DNA from: Aphrocallistes beatrix
Lineage: Eukaryota; Porifera; Hexactinellida; Sceptrulophora; Aphrocallistidae
Reading direction: 5' to 3'
DNA length: 64,000 nt
Assembly: GCA_963281255.1 (NCBI GenBank)
Contig: OY725501.1
Coordinates: 2,147,674 to 2,211,673 of the forward strand
Below the pieces are notes generated by a model. That model did not search any database and was not told the DNA's origin. It was given only the letters and a program-made list of their open reading frames with translations. The position numbers and the translations under genes were made by a program. This document shows positions 34,875 through 44,909 of the stretch, in pieces; positions within the stretch are counted from its first letter, which is position 1, and each line of letters opens with the position of its first letter.

Positions 34875-36087
34875 CAGGGGCGTAGTCAGGATTTCGGATT
34901 GGGGGGGTCCTGAGCGAGCGGAGCGAGGTGTATTCGGGGGGTCTGGGGGCTTGGTCCCCAGCAAAATTTTTAAAATTACTGTAACTAACGACAGATTTTG
35001 TAGTATGAGAAACCCTTTACTCTAACAGTGAAACACTTTTTAATACATGCTTAATACCATTTCTAAAACCTAGTAAATTATCACTTGTCCTATTTTGATT
35101 CGATTAACTGTTTCAATTTACAAAACTAAATCCAATCGTCGTGAAGATGTTGTACCAAATCGTTGGATAATGCCATCAATTGATGGTGTATCCGAACGAT
35201 GAATCTGAAGCAGAGGAGGGCTTCAAGTCTCTGCTCCTCCATGGTGCTTCGTATTGCTGTTAGAGATCTCTCTAGCCTAGAGAACATGCGCTCAGCCTCG
35301 GTAGGCGTCACTGGCAGAGTTGCTAAGATCTGCAGCAATGCAGAAATGTTGAGAAATGAAGCGCAGTTATCAAGTACAGTAAGGGCGGATGCTGGACCAC
35401 TTCATTCGCCACAAGCAGCACTCGCAGCGGACCACAACCATCGGATCTTCCGGTAAGAGACCATAAACAGAAATGGCTGATTCCACAACAGACCAGTTGT
35501 CCTCACTATTTTCTAACATGAATGCTGGAATGAGTCGTGCCAGCTCCACCACTCTTCGCTGCCTCTCACCAAACCGAAGTTCCAAGTCATTGACAATGCT
35601 GTCGATGGCCGGATAGAAGACATTTATTCAAAAATGTCTTCAACAGACTGATCCGTACTACCTGCTGCAGCTCTGTAGACTGAGCGTGATGCCAACCGCG
35701 GCTTGGTCAGTTCAATGTCAAGCATGTTGGCAACAAGTAACGCTTCATCGGATCATGAGCTGAAACTGGGAGAGCGCATTCACTTTCAGCTTCCATACAT
35801 AATAGTGTAGCATAGTGCATTGCCGCTTGGCTTCACTCATGACTACAATGCAAGCAATATTTAGTTAGCATACCATTCCACAAAAAAATTAACAAACAGC
35901 TGCAATATTAAATAAACTATCTAATTAACTGTAAAAATAAGATAGTAATAAGTATTAGTAGGCCCTATGTATGTTTTTGAGGTGCTTTTGAAGCGGTAGT
36001 AATCCTCCGTTCTTGATAAAAAAATTCAGTCTGCCGGGATTGGGGGGGGGGCCTAGGCCACCTAGGACCCCCCTCCCTACGCCACTG
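34875..36087. mobile_element. hAT element with exact 8-bp target duplication
   Basis: Ends are CAGGGGCGTAG and CTACGCCACTG, and CTAAGATC is duplicated at 34867-34874 and 36088-36095. The 1213-bp interior holds only the C-terminal part of a hAT transposase. It sits inside the FB foldback element. Confidence 0.95.
35126..35585 (-). pseudogene. hAT transposase C-terminal part (dimerisation domain)
   Basis: On the - strand, 35585 to 35370 encodes RFGERQRRVVELARLIPAFM with an upstream linker. A frameshift near 35360 leads to LQILATLPVTPTEAERMFSR and LERSLTAIRSTMEEQRLEAL, the signature hAT dimerisation motif. The N-terminal zinc finger and first catalytic part are missing, consistent with the small size of the element. 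Confidence 0.88.
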
Positions 36088-36144
36088 CTAAGATCGTTTG
36101 AGTATAAGAAATTTTATACCTAAGAAGCTTGTAACAGGACTTAT

Positions 36145-36764
36145 ATATATATACACGTATATTAATACACGATCTTTGAATCCATTATGAGATCCAAATG
36201 TAGTTTCACATGCTACAATCAATCTGAATCAAGGAATCAACTAATGAATTTGTCAAGTGAGTTTGGAATGTCCGTAACTACAGTCAAGTTAGTGTGGAAT
36301 TGACAATTAAACAATGAACACCAGTCAAGTCAGTTTGGAATTTCCATAACTACATTCCAAATATTGAGAAATGTAACTACTTGGGGAGGGATAAAATAAT
36401 TGAGCAGGAATGTAATTTTAGTTTCATTTGAACTATGTCTATTGCATGAAGGATATTTTTGCAGTATATAATGTTGAAGCTGCCCGACTGTTCTTGCCAT
36501 CACCATCGCATATCTATCAAAAGAAATTTTCAATGGGGAGTTAGATCAGAGTTCCGCAAACTCGGTTTTTTAGGCCGCATATGGCCTGATAGACCACTTT
36601 GTGTGGCCTGAGTCCCCGATGTTACATTTGTATTATCTGGCCTAATACTCATTTTAGCGGCCCATTTTATCCCCTCAAATTCAATTCTAGAACGTAATCA
36701 ATTAAAAGTGTTCATAATACACAGATTTTGGCTATTAAATCTAATTTTTAAGTTACTTAACCAG
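36145..36764. other. No gene; one hAT-like MITE fragment
   Basis: GAGTTCCGCAAACTCGG near 36550 with GGCCGCATATGGCCTGA and later GCGGCCC blocks look like a fragment of a small hAT MITE. Otherwise AT-rich and unassigned. Confidence 0.35.
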
Positions 36765-36924
36765 GATTGCAGCCCACACTGCTTTTTTGCAGTATGACCT
36801 GATAGATTTATGAATGCAGGAGGATAACGGATTCAAATACACCCTCAATTACCAAGACTTTAGCAAGTTCATTGTGGTGAGAGCGCTTAAAACGATGTCA
36901 GCTTGAGAGGTATGCGAACACCTG
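36765..36924 (+). pseudogene. Ginger/KRBA2-type integrase, part upstream of the Harbinger insertion
   Basis: A TTTTTTGCAG acceptor-like site precedes a frame reading YDLIDL, a stop, then MQEDNGFKYTLNYQDFSKFI and VVRALKTMSA, stop, EVCEHL. This is the first catalytic Asp region of an rve-type integrase of the KRBA2/Ginger lineage. Exactly at 36924 the Harbinger element starts, and the same frame resumes at 41768. In-frame stops show it was decayed or decayed since. Confidence 0.82.
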
Positions 36925-37028
36925 GGGCCTTATTCACTAACAAAACTTTAGTTTTGCTTAACTTACTTGTAAAACTTAAGTATAACTTAAGCAAAATCAC
37001 GAGTGTGAAGTTGGCAGCGAAATCTATG

Positions 37029-37440
37029 CACACTTTTGTGTGCGATTATTTGGAAACCAGTAGAGATCCGAGGAATTCCTTTCACACAAGTAAAGAATAC
37101 CTATGGTATATTGTTTTATTAAAATATCAACTAAATCTGACACTTGGTCATCCCGTGATGACTTTGCAAACTTCAACCATTTTAAGGATTTTTATGTTTT
37201 TTCGATACCGTGTGCACTTTTGTGTGCGATTATTTGGAAACCAGTAGAGATGCGAGGAATTCCTTTCACACAAGCAAAGAATACCTATGGTATATTGTTT
37301 TATTAAAATATCAACTAAATCTGACACTTGGTCATCCCGTGATGACTTTGCAAAGTTTGACCATTTTATGGATTTTTCTGGGTTTTTTCGATACTGTGTG
37401 CACTTTTGTGTGCGATTATTTGGAAACCAGTAGAGATATA
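37029..37440. repeat. Tandem repeat, about 185-bp period, 2.2 copies
   Basis: CACTTTTGTGTGCGATTATT starts at 37031, 37215 and 37401. The units are almost identical, including GAAACCAGTAGAGAT and TGACACTTGGTCATCCCGTG. Open frames run through the repeat, but no domain is recognised. Confidence 0.92.
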
Positions 37441-37635
37441 GGAAAATCCTGTTTTGTTATAATTTAACAGATAATAAATATTTGACAATTAATCTGATAT
37501 AATTTTATTATCCATTATTTACCGAAATAATCCTCACTTCACTACATATTCATACCAAAATATGCAAATCTGGATTGTATATCAATGTTAACAACAAACA
37601 GATGAACGTCATTTCTTCTGAACAATTGTCTTCAT

Positions 37636-37864
37636 TTGGAAATATTTTGGACTGGTTTATTTGTTTCTATTTATTGTAACATGATGCTGTTAAATGGCAT
37701 AGGAAAGTATTTATTATTTGAATCACAGTCTGAGGACACATCCCATGGAAATCAATTAGGATATTTTGTGCTAGCCACCTTTTCAAATATACTAGTATTT
37801 CTCTTTTCAACCAAACTACTCTTGAGTGGTGATATTGAGTTAAACCCAGGTCCTTTGGGACCAG
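37636..37864 (+). CDS. Exon with N-terminal hydrophobic segment and a 2A-like motif
   Basis: ATG at 37636 opens 76 codons up to a consensus donor (CCAG/GTAAGTAA at 37864-37865). Residues about 41-62 are hydrophobic. Residues 65-73 read GDIELNPGP, an exact match to the D-x-E-x-NPGP consensus of 2A peptides, at which the ribosome skips one peptide bond between Gly and the last Pro. N-terminal 2A motifs after a hydrophobic stretch are known from CR1/L2-type retrotransposons and some sea-urchin proteins. The exon joins in frame (phase 1) to an acceptor ending at 38176. Which gene it belonged to is uncertain: the decayed Mutator-like gene downstream, or a captured retroelement 5' part. Confidence 0.7.
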
Positions 37865-38176
37865 GTAAGTAATTTTTATTCTTATAACTACCATATTGTT
37901 TAAATTCTATTTATTTCTGTCCGTATGTCAGTTACATCATTTTGGCAATTTTGATTTTCAGTTCCTAATGTCAACAAATTGATAATAAATATAGAACAAC
38001 GACTATACTGAGTTAAATCGATTATGCTGATTCTGATTATTATATTCAACATTTTTGCTCTCACTGCTAGTATTTGTAACTTTTATATGCAGTAATAAAA
38101 TTGAATTAATGAACATAAAGCAAATACTAGTATTATTGTATTCTTATACATACTATACATATAATTTATTTTAGAG

Positions 38177-39459
38177 AATATGGAAACTTTGTCTGCAACG
38201 CAAAGATATCTGAAAAATTCATAAATGCATTGTCAATATTAGATATGCCCTGGATCGAAATTAAATCAAAACTTAGAAACAGTAATTGGCGCGATTCTAT
38301 GTCAATATGGGGGGGATATTGTCTAAATTCATATTCAAAATGAATCGTCTAACCCTGAAAAGAAAAGTTATGCTTTTTTGGTATCAAAATACTGATAAAA
38401 TTAAAGAGCAAGTAAATTCTTGCCATAGTTCGACAGAAATAATTGACAAAGAATTAATACTGATTGTGAGTATAGATCTATCCAAATTGTTGGGTGCAAA
38501 TTCTACTCCAATACACCACCAAATGGATGAATTCTCAGCTATACAAAAATGTCCATCTCTATATTATCTTAACTTGGATAAATTACATCCAACACAGATA
38601 TCTTCGGGAAATGAATCAGAAATATCATCTTTAGAATCCGGATATAATGACCATATAAATACAAATACTAGTGCAAACTCCCTAGGCCACCAAGATTATA
38701 TTTCCGAGATTGGTATAGGTGATAAACTTACATCTTATGGTTCCTGGACGCAAAAAGCTGATCAAACAAAACATTTTTTCTCAATCCTGAAGAGTGGGAT
38801 TGTATTAAACCGAAAACTGGGTGTAACAAATTGGTTCCTAATTGGACATATACTTTTAACCAGAAACTCTCGTGTTTATTCCCTTACTGTGTCATCAAAT
38901 TTTTATATCACCGAGTTAATAGCTATTCTGAATCTCGGAATTGTCCTTTTATAACAGCACAAGCGATGTGCAAATTTAAAAGATGCTTCAAAATCGGATT
39001 GAAGAAATGCCTAAAGGAAAATCTGAATACGTATCTGTGGAAGTATTAGCTGAAGGTAATCTTTCAAATGAACATTTTGATCATATAACTGCACATAGTC
39101 GCAATGTATCAGGGGATCAGCGAGAAGAGTCAGGAAAAAAGGTAGCTTCCAGTTCTGCAATAAATTATCATTATGATCTCTTTAAAAATTCACAAAATTT
39201 AACAGTTGCAAAGCATGGAAATTTGAATGAATTACATTCACAAGATGTTTTACGGAAGGTAAAGTCACAATATATGGAAAAGCAGCGATTCACTGATGAT
39301 ATGTGGCAGGATATAATTGTAACCAAGAAATCTTATGACAGTACTATTAAAGGAAAAGTTTTAAACGGCTATATTCAAATGATATCGAGATATCCACTTA
39401 TAATACATATTTATTGTGAGGAACAATTAGTTTTTTTTGAAGTTAATAGAAAAGTCTAA
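38177..39459 (+). pseudogene. Mutator-like (MULE) transposase, N-terminal part, decayed
   Basis: After the acceptor TTTTAGAG, the frame reads EYGNFVCNAKISEKFINALS and ILDMPWIEIKSKLRNSNWRD before a frameshift in a G run near 38312. A block with CNKLVPNWTYTFNQKLSCLF and PFITAQAMCKFKRC (about 38825-38985, one frame) and one with YVSVEVLAEGNLSNEHFDHI, KVASSSAINYHYDLFKNSQN and GYIQMISRYPLIIHIYCEEQ (38983-39457, another frame) follow the order of the uncharacterised MULE-type proteins known from fish and invertebrates, ahead of their DATG catalytic motif. A run of eight T near 39430 separates this frame from the next ORF by one base. Confidence 0.65.
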
Positions 39460-40306
39460 GTTGAAGTTGCATTTAGATGCAACAGGATCTGTTGTCAGAA
39501 AGCTAGATCGTGATGTGAAGAATTTCTTATACTATGCTCTAACCTTACAACATCCAATAGCGAAAATAAGCCCAATTCCCCTTGCTGAGATGCTAACAAA
39601 CGAACAAACAAATGTTGAGATTACACATTTTTTAAACAGATGGTACTACGATGTGAGAAGGATATTGAACCGGGATATTTGCCCTTCTCAAGTCGAAGTA
39701 GATTTCAGTTGGGCAATGTTGCATAGCATTTGCAAGATTTTCAACCGACAACACCTAGAAGATTATCTTAATACTTGTTGGCAGTACATACAAACCTCTC
39801 AAACCGAAAAGTCTTGGGATAAAAATATACTTCATATATGTTCAGCTCATTTAATGAACCGTATTAGTTATAAACTTGAACATACGATGAAAATCAAGAA
39901 ATCTATAAAAAGAATATTTATGTTTTTAATGGCAAGATTGGTAGCATGTACAAATATTGGTGAATTCGAGCAACTTTTCGCTGCGCTATGTATGGTCTGT
40001 TTGGCAAAAAGGTATAATCGGGCTTTCCTTAAAGTTCGCCAAACAATTGAATGTACTTTCGGTATTTGGAAGAGTCGTTGGAGGTCCATGGATAAAACAA
40101 GAGGGACTCTCTGTTATAGTCCAGAAAAATGTTGTAAAATAATCATTGCTACTATGGTGCTGCATAACATGTGTATTGACCATGACCTCCTGACCGAACT
40201 CGAAACATCAATGGATGAACCCACTCCTGACATTGATTATCTGCAGGAACCTTCAGAAAACGGTATCCTAATGAGGGAAACTATAGTAACTGAATTTTTC
40301 CAGTAA
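39437..40306 (+). CDS. Chimeric ORF: Mutator-like catalytic region joined to Harbinger transposase C-terminus
   Basis: The ORF is open for 289 codons. Residues 11-20 (LHLDATGSVV) and 84-93 (SQVEVDFSWA) carry two Asp typical of MULE-type transposases, with CSAHLMNRI (residues 135-143) matching their Cys/His motif and ARLVACTNIGEFEQLFAALC the following helix. From about residue 190 the protein is Harbinger: KRYNRAFLKVRQTIECTFGI with the Glu of the DDE triad (residue 205), then YSPEKCCKIIIATMVLHNMC and a C-terminal ILMRETIVTEFF. Thus two Asp come from one superfamily and the Glu from another. The Harbinger catalytic N-terminal half is missing. Most simply a MULE insertion plus deletion made an in-frame fusion; whether it is expressed is unknown. 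Confidence 0.7.
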   Translation: MKLIEKSKLKLHLDATGSVVRKLDRDVKNFLYYALTLQHPIAKISPIPLAEMLTNEQTNVEITHFLNRWYYDVRRILNRDICPSQVEVDFSWAMLHSICKIFNRQHLEDYLNTCWQYIQTSQTEKSWDKNILHICSAHLMNRISYKLEHTMKIKKSIKRIFMFLMARLVACTNIGEFEQLFAALCMVCLAKRYNRAFLKVRQTIECTFGIWKSRWRSMDKTRGTLCYSPEKCCKIIIATMVLHNMCIDHDLLTELETSMDEPTPDIDYLQEPSENGILMRETIVTEFFQ

Positions 40307-40729
40307 ATTATGCTTTATCATTGCATGTCAAATTTATGTTAATTTTATTTGACTTTACATTGTATTGAATTCCAATTAACCTTTCTTAATACAATTTAAT
40401 ATACAGTTGAAGCCGCTTCGTCGGAACACTTTCAGAGTACGGTGGGTCTCGATTATCCGATACGATGTCCCGATTCACGATGATTTTTAATTTAAAGAAA
40501 TTATTTTCGACAATTTTATCCTGATTAAGCTGCTTCACTGTCACAACATCATAACTAGTTATCTGAAATCATCAAGATTACAAAGTGAACATGAGTAGTG
40601 AACATTAATAGTACCGATTAGTAAATTAATAATCACTGGAACTTGGAGGATAGAAATGTCCTGAAGGGAAACTCTTAGGGTAGGATGGCGGAGCAAATGG
40701 TCCTGCGAATGGATGCATATGAGGCTGTG
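40307..40729. other. Harbinger intergenic region
   Basis: This lies between the convergent Harbinger genes. CAGTTGAAGCCGCTTCG at 40405 with CTCGATTATCCGATACG resembles one end of a pogo-like MITE; no second end is clear. Confidence 0.35.
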
Positions 40730-41271
40730 TCAAGGCAGATAATACATATCTCCTATTCTCTGCATATGCGATTCAATTATCTCTAAACTTGACTCTATTC
40801 TTTTGACTACAGCCAACTTCTCTTCTTCCTTCTCTAACAAAATCTGTTTAGTATTTGTCAGTTGCATATCTGCAGTTGCGCCAGATAGTGGGTAAGAAAA
40901 CTTTCTTTTTCGACTGGATAGTCCCGCCAGGTTGGGTTGCTCATCATCCGTTGAAAACAGAGGGCTTGTGACCATTTGATCAGAATCATAAGACACTTGG
41001 GAGTGAGTAGGTTCATTCGTGATGTCTACCCCAGAAGCGATGCCCTCAAATAATTGTTTCCCTTTGATGCTTTGGATTTTCTCCTCCAGTGAGTTAGCTC
41101 ACTTCCAGGTGGTTTTTCGCCCGGGGTTTGGATTTTTCTGCCATTAGTTTCAGTATTTCTTATTCCGTGGGATATTTCGAATTTATTTTGTTCTTGCTTC
41201 CAGCAGTAGTTTATATAGTAGTTTGTTTTCAAATGTTTGTTCTGGAAAACGTTTGTAGAATAATTCTTCAT
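40730..41271 (-). pseudogene. Harbinger Myb/SANT-like partner protein, C-terminal half
   Basis: The frame at 40996-40730 encodes SYDSDQMVTSPLFSTDDEQP, SRKRKFSYPLSGATADMQL and a coiled-coil-like LLEKEEEKLAVVKRIESSLE tail, typical of the C-terminal half of Harbinger Myb-like proteins. It extends upstream in another frame through SLEEKIQSIKGKQLFEGIAS (about 41100-41000). The Myb domain itself is not recognisable between 41100 and 41550. The gene runs opposite to the transposase, as usual in Harbinger elements. Confidence 0.6.
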
Positions 41272-41767
41272 ATTCTATAGTAGTTATTCGCCAACTTCCA
41301 TTTAGATCATTTTAATACGTCATGGATATATTTAGACAATTAAATTCTTTACGCATCTCAATCACTCTTCGAAAACATTTGTATTCTAATAATATTCTAG
41401 CAGTTATTCGCCAACTTTCATTTTAATACCACAATGATAGAACTGACAAAACACCCCTAGCGCGTCAATGATTCATACAACAGAAATAAATCAAACTACC
41501 TACAAGCTTTTATACTAATTTATAGACCGAAACACGATTTACAAAGATTTTAAGAGTTAAGTCAACCCCAGACATGACTTAAGTTAAAAACTAAATATTT
41601 GCTTAAATTTAAGCAAATACTTAGTTTTTGCTTAAAGTTTTGCTTAGTGAATACCAACTTAAGCAAAACTTAAGTTTAACTTAAGTTTTGCTTAAGTTTA
41701 AGCAAATACTTAGTTTTTGCTTATAGTTAAGCAAAACTTAAGTTAATAAGTTTAGTGAATAAGGCCC

Positions 41768-42351
41768 CTGATCTCTATATTCAGTGAACATGGAGCACCT
41801 CACATCTTCCAGACAGATAACGGATGTGAATTTGCTAATAACCTGCTGAATACGACACTACGCATTGAGTGGAAGAGCATACGGTTCGTACATAGAAGGC
41901 CTCTGAGATTCACAGATCAAGGAAGCATTGAGCGAACCAACCAGGATGTCGAGAAGCTGCTCTTTGCCCGCCTTAGATCATTGAAAAAGCCAATGAACAA
42001 ATGGGTGAGTGAGTAAAGTCTGTTCAATATAGTATTAAGAATAATGCCAACATTCTGCTCTGGGTCGTACTCCCTTTGTACACTTTGGGAAGACCCCCTC
42101 CTGATCTATCTGTAGATTTGATGCTACCCAAAGAGTTGATAGACTCGCTCAGCACTGAGGACGATGTAGATAACGTCCTACAGGGTGGCGAGATCATTGA
42201 ATTCTCTACTCAAACTACCGAGACTACAGTAGTACCTGTCCCACGATCGAGCACGCCTACCCTCCCCCCACTCTATCGCATGACTCTATGCCAGCCGGAT
42301 GTGCTGATTCCTTCAGTCGATGTTGCTAACCAAGTGGATAGAAAGTATTAG
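41768..42351 (+). pseudogene. Ginger/KRBA2-type integrase, part downstream of the Harbinger insertion
   Basis: The frame interrupted at 36924 resumes as ISIFSEHGAPHIFQTDNGCE (second catalytic Asp), then GSIERTNQDVEKLLFARLRS (catalytic Glu) and MNKWVSE. After a stop near 42014 and a frame change, PPPDLSVDLMLPKELIDSLS continues the usual downstream region to a stop at 42349. The D-D-E residues of an rve-type integrase are recognisable across the two halves. The source could be a Ginger DNA transposon or a host-domesticated KRBA2-like copy; stops make it non-functional. Confidence 0.82.
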
Positions 42352-43127
42352 AAACCAACAGTCTGGATTATTTCAGTTTTTACAAACGAAATTTTTAAAC
42401 TATATAGACTTCACAAGTATATGGATCTAAAATACATTGAAGATCATTTTAGCTTTCCATAAATACAAGATTGTATCATTGTGTTAAATTATACCGGAGG
42501 AATATGGTTGGGCGAGTAATGAATGGCAGTTATGTACTGTTCTTCTGTTAACTTTAGTTCGTTCAAGAAATCGTGCACATCAAAATAGTGTTTACTCAAT
42601 ATCACCTTTGTCATACTCGTCAATTAACTTAAATATTTAAAATAATCATTTTCTACTTAATTGCTCAAGAATTTGTGTGGATAACATTGGGGGATAAGGT
42701 ATACCAAATCTACAAAGTCGTATTGACCTCTTTTTTGTAGCATGTATGAGTATGGTTAAGGGTTTGTAATTTAATATCGTCTGTAGCTAATTAGTAAACT
42801 ATCTACGCCTGGTAATTTACATGAATTGTACGTTCTACAATTCGATTACCTCATTTAAAGGAGTTATTCCGTATTTTGGTGCATTTTATATTCACAACAA
42901 AGAGTGATCATGTGGTAAACCTCTTTGTTGAAATTATATCCTTAAATAGTAATCAGTTAACATACCGATCTGACTAACCTCTGAGCGAAATATCTGTGAT
43001 TATTAAAATACCTCTCACAAGTGATATGATCTCTCCTTATCAGTTCTGCTCTTTGCTCAGGCTAGCAGTTTCTACCAGTTTGTATTTGAGAAAGAGTAGA
43101 GGAATATTTGTACTACACCTTAGAACA
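42352..43127. other. No recognised features
   Basis: AT-rich sequence; neither a coding block nor a terminal repeat pair is recognised. Confidence 0.4.
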
Positions 43128-43135
43128 GTGTTTTT

Positions 43136-43659
43136 CAACCTGTGGGCCACGGACTTATTTTCAGTGGGCCACGACCTGGTGATCTAATAATACAGTATAA
43201 TCTCCAAAAAGTGAACACCTCTAAAAGATGAACATCTCCAAAACATGAACACTTTTTCTCGGGCCCAAATTTTTCCATTCTGTTACATATTATTTAACCC
43301 TTGAAAGCATTTGGGATTTTTCTATTTATAGTAATCCCAAACTTGTATGGCTTCCCCATTGAAAATGGATTAAACCGGAAATGACGCAACACATTCCTGT
43401 GGCAAGCGTGGGTTAACCTCCAACTTGTGAACACCTCTGAAAAGTGAAACGTGAACACCTAATCTTGTCCCAAATGTCCAAATTACAGTGGATATGGCCT
43501 CTTAAAAGTGAACATAGCATGTGGCTTCATTAGATAATAGGCTAGAGTTAATATTTGATGTAGAATTTGGATACGAAATGTCACAGTAATGTAGTGGCCC
43601 ACGGTTTTTTCTGTAGTACGCTAGGTGGGCCACAGCAGTAAAAAGGTTGAAAACCCCTG
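43136..43659. mobile_element. hAT-type MITE containing two further MITEs
   Basis: CAGTGTTTTTCAACCTGTGG and GGCCACGG at the left are answered by GTGGGCCACAG and GGTTGAAAACCCCTG at the right. A probable 8-bp duplication (CCTTAGAA / GGTTAGAC) is partly eroded. Inside, from 43193, lies an element starting TACAGTATAATCTCC with repeated AAGTGAACACCTC motifs, and inside that a TTAA-flanked MITE (43298-43412). Confidence 0.75.
43298..43412. mobile_element. TTAA-flanked MITE, second copy
   Basis: TTAA at 43294-43297 and 43413-43416. The sequence is the inverse of 10555-10674, sharing GTATGGCTTCCCCATTGAAA and ATGACGCAACACATTCC. Confidence 0.85.
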
Positions 43660-43689
43660 GGTTAGACCATATACTATTTAGCAAATAGC

Positions 43690-44300
43690 TGATATTCGAT
43701 TGGGAACCGAGTATCAGTATTCATATTCGGTTAGAGTGACCGAATATCAGTATACGTATTCGGTTGAACTAACCGAATATTATCAGTATTCGTATTCGGT
43801 TAGGGAATATTCATGAATATTTATATCCGGTTCAATCGGTTTCAACCTTGGTTATAGTATAATTTACCTATAATATCCAGTCACTATCTGTAAAATAGGT
43901 CAACATAGTACAGTACTATAACAATTCACAGTCCTTTATTAAAGATTATTTATTTCAGCTGCGCAGTATTAGGATTTATGAAGTACCCGAATAATATCAA
44001 TATTTGTATTCAGTTAGAGTAACCGAATATTATCAGTATTCGTATTCTGTTAGAGCAGCGCTGTCCAACAGGCGGCCCGCGTTGTGGCCCGCGTTGCGTC
44101 CAAAATGCCTCTATCCATACCCATCCCGAGTGCACGCCCCTGTATTGCGGCCCGCCACTAAATGGTATGAAGCAGTTGCGGCCCGAAGTAAATATAGTTG
44201 GACAGCCTGTGTTAGAGTACCGAATATTATCAGTATTCGTATTCGGTTCAGGAACTATTCATGAATACTGATATTCGGTCAATCGGTTTCAACCTTTATT
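43690..44300. mobile_element. Repeat array of ACCGAATAT / ATATTCGGT palindromic motifs
   Basis: Units such as AACCGAATATTATCAGTATT followed by CGTATTCGGTT recur at about 43700, 43740, 43770, 43990, 44025 and 44220. Two halves (43690-43850 and 43990-44300) each end in CAATCGGTTTCAACCTT. The structure resembles a MITE with internal subrepeats. A hAT MITE is inserted at 44056. Confidence 0.6.
44056..44209. mobile_element. hAT MITE, 154 bp, perfect 8-bp target duplication
   Basis: CAGCGCTGTCCAACAGGCGG at the left, GTTGGACAGCCTG at the right, and TGTTAGAG at both 44048-44055 and 44210-44217. The GC-rich interior repeats GCGGCCCG. Confidence 0.95.
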
Positions 44301-44379
44301 CGCTTTCTATTTGTGCACCACACTTACTAAAGTCAAATCATTGGGTTCAAAAGGTTAAGTACATAATAAATGAGCGTTA

Positions 44380-44903
44380 TCCTTACTATTAAAACTCGAT
44401 TAATGTATATGTATTTATATATAACGAATTGATTGAAGAAACTGGCTGGCACAGAAAGCTAATTTTTGGCATGTGGGAGTCTTTTGGCTATGGCTCCAGT
44501 AAGTTCTGAGCTCAGACGAAAATGTCGACTCATCATGGAATTATGACGTCATTGTCACATTTTTAAAAGTTAAGCAACACAGTTATTCGGGCATAACTCA
44601 GCTATTATAGGAGATAGAAGGCTGAAATTTTGATAGAATCTGTATACTAACACGTCTCACATATGATGCAACTATCATCAAAAAATGATGACTCATCACT
44701 TTGCTATGACGTCATCATTACTCATCAAAATTTTAAAAATTGACAAATTTGGTGTTTTTTCGAGTTATATCGATTTTAAAACTAAGATGGACATATTTAG
44801 AGATGATATCTCCCTTATAATTAACCAATGTCACCTCCAGGCGACCGAAGGGAGCCTCCGGCGTACACGAAGTATCTGCCAGCCGCGGAGCGCAAGCAAG
44901 CGA
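44380..44903 (+). mobile_element. H1 Helitron-like repeat
   Basis: It starts TCCTTACTATTAAAACTCG after GTTA. Both CRE octamers (about 44545 and 44706) and a TGACTCA site are intact. The GC-rich end is complete up to AAGCAAGCGAA, with the last GCGCTTG lost. Confidence 0.9.
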
Positions 44904-44909
44904 ATATAA

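Larger units (their letters stand above)
34174..36144. mobile_element. Foldback MITE family FB, copy 2, interrupted by a hAT
   Basis: The left arm starts at a TA with CAGGGTGACCCATAAGTTCT and shares TTAGTTATTATGGTCCTTAG with copy 1. The right arm resumes after the hAT as CGTTTGAGTATAAG and ends TAACAGGACTTATA, lacking its outermost bases. Subtracting the hAT leaves about 750 bp, matching copy 1 (743 bp). Confidence 0.88.
36925..41767. mobile_element. PIF/Harbinger transposon, 4.84 kb, 3-bp CTG target duplication
   Basis: Ends are GGGCCTTATTCACTAAC at 36925 and the inverse TTTAGTGAATAAGGCCC at 41751-41767. CTG is duplicated at 36922-36924 and 41768-41770. Sub-terminal regions carry repeated AACTTAAG/GCTTAAGT motifs (36965-37005, 41580-41750). 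Inside are a Harbinger transposase C-terminus (+ strand) and the Myb/SANT-like partner gene (- strand), the expected two genes, with an unexpected Mutator-like segment and a 185-bp tandem repeat. Confidence 0.93.

Noticed and set aside
36903..37467. Open frames crossing the 185-bp tandem repeat as a host gene
   Set aside because: They repeat with the DNA unit, contain no known domain and lie just inside a Harbinger terminal repeat.
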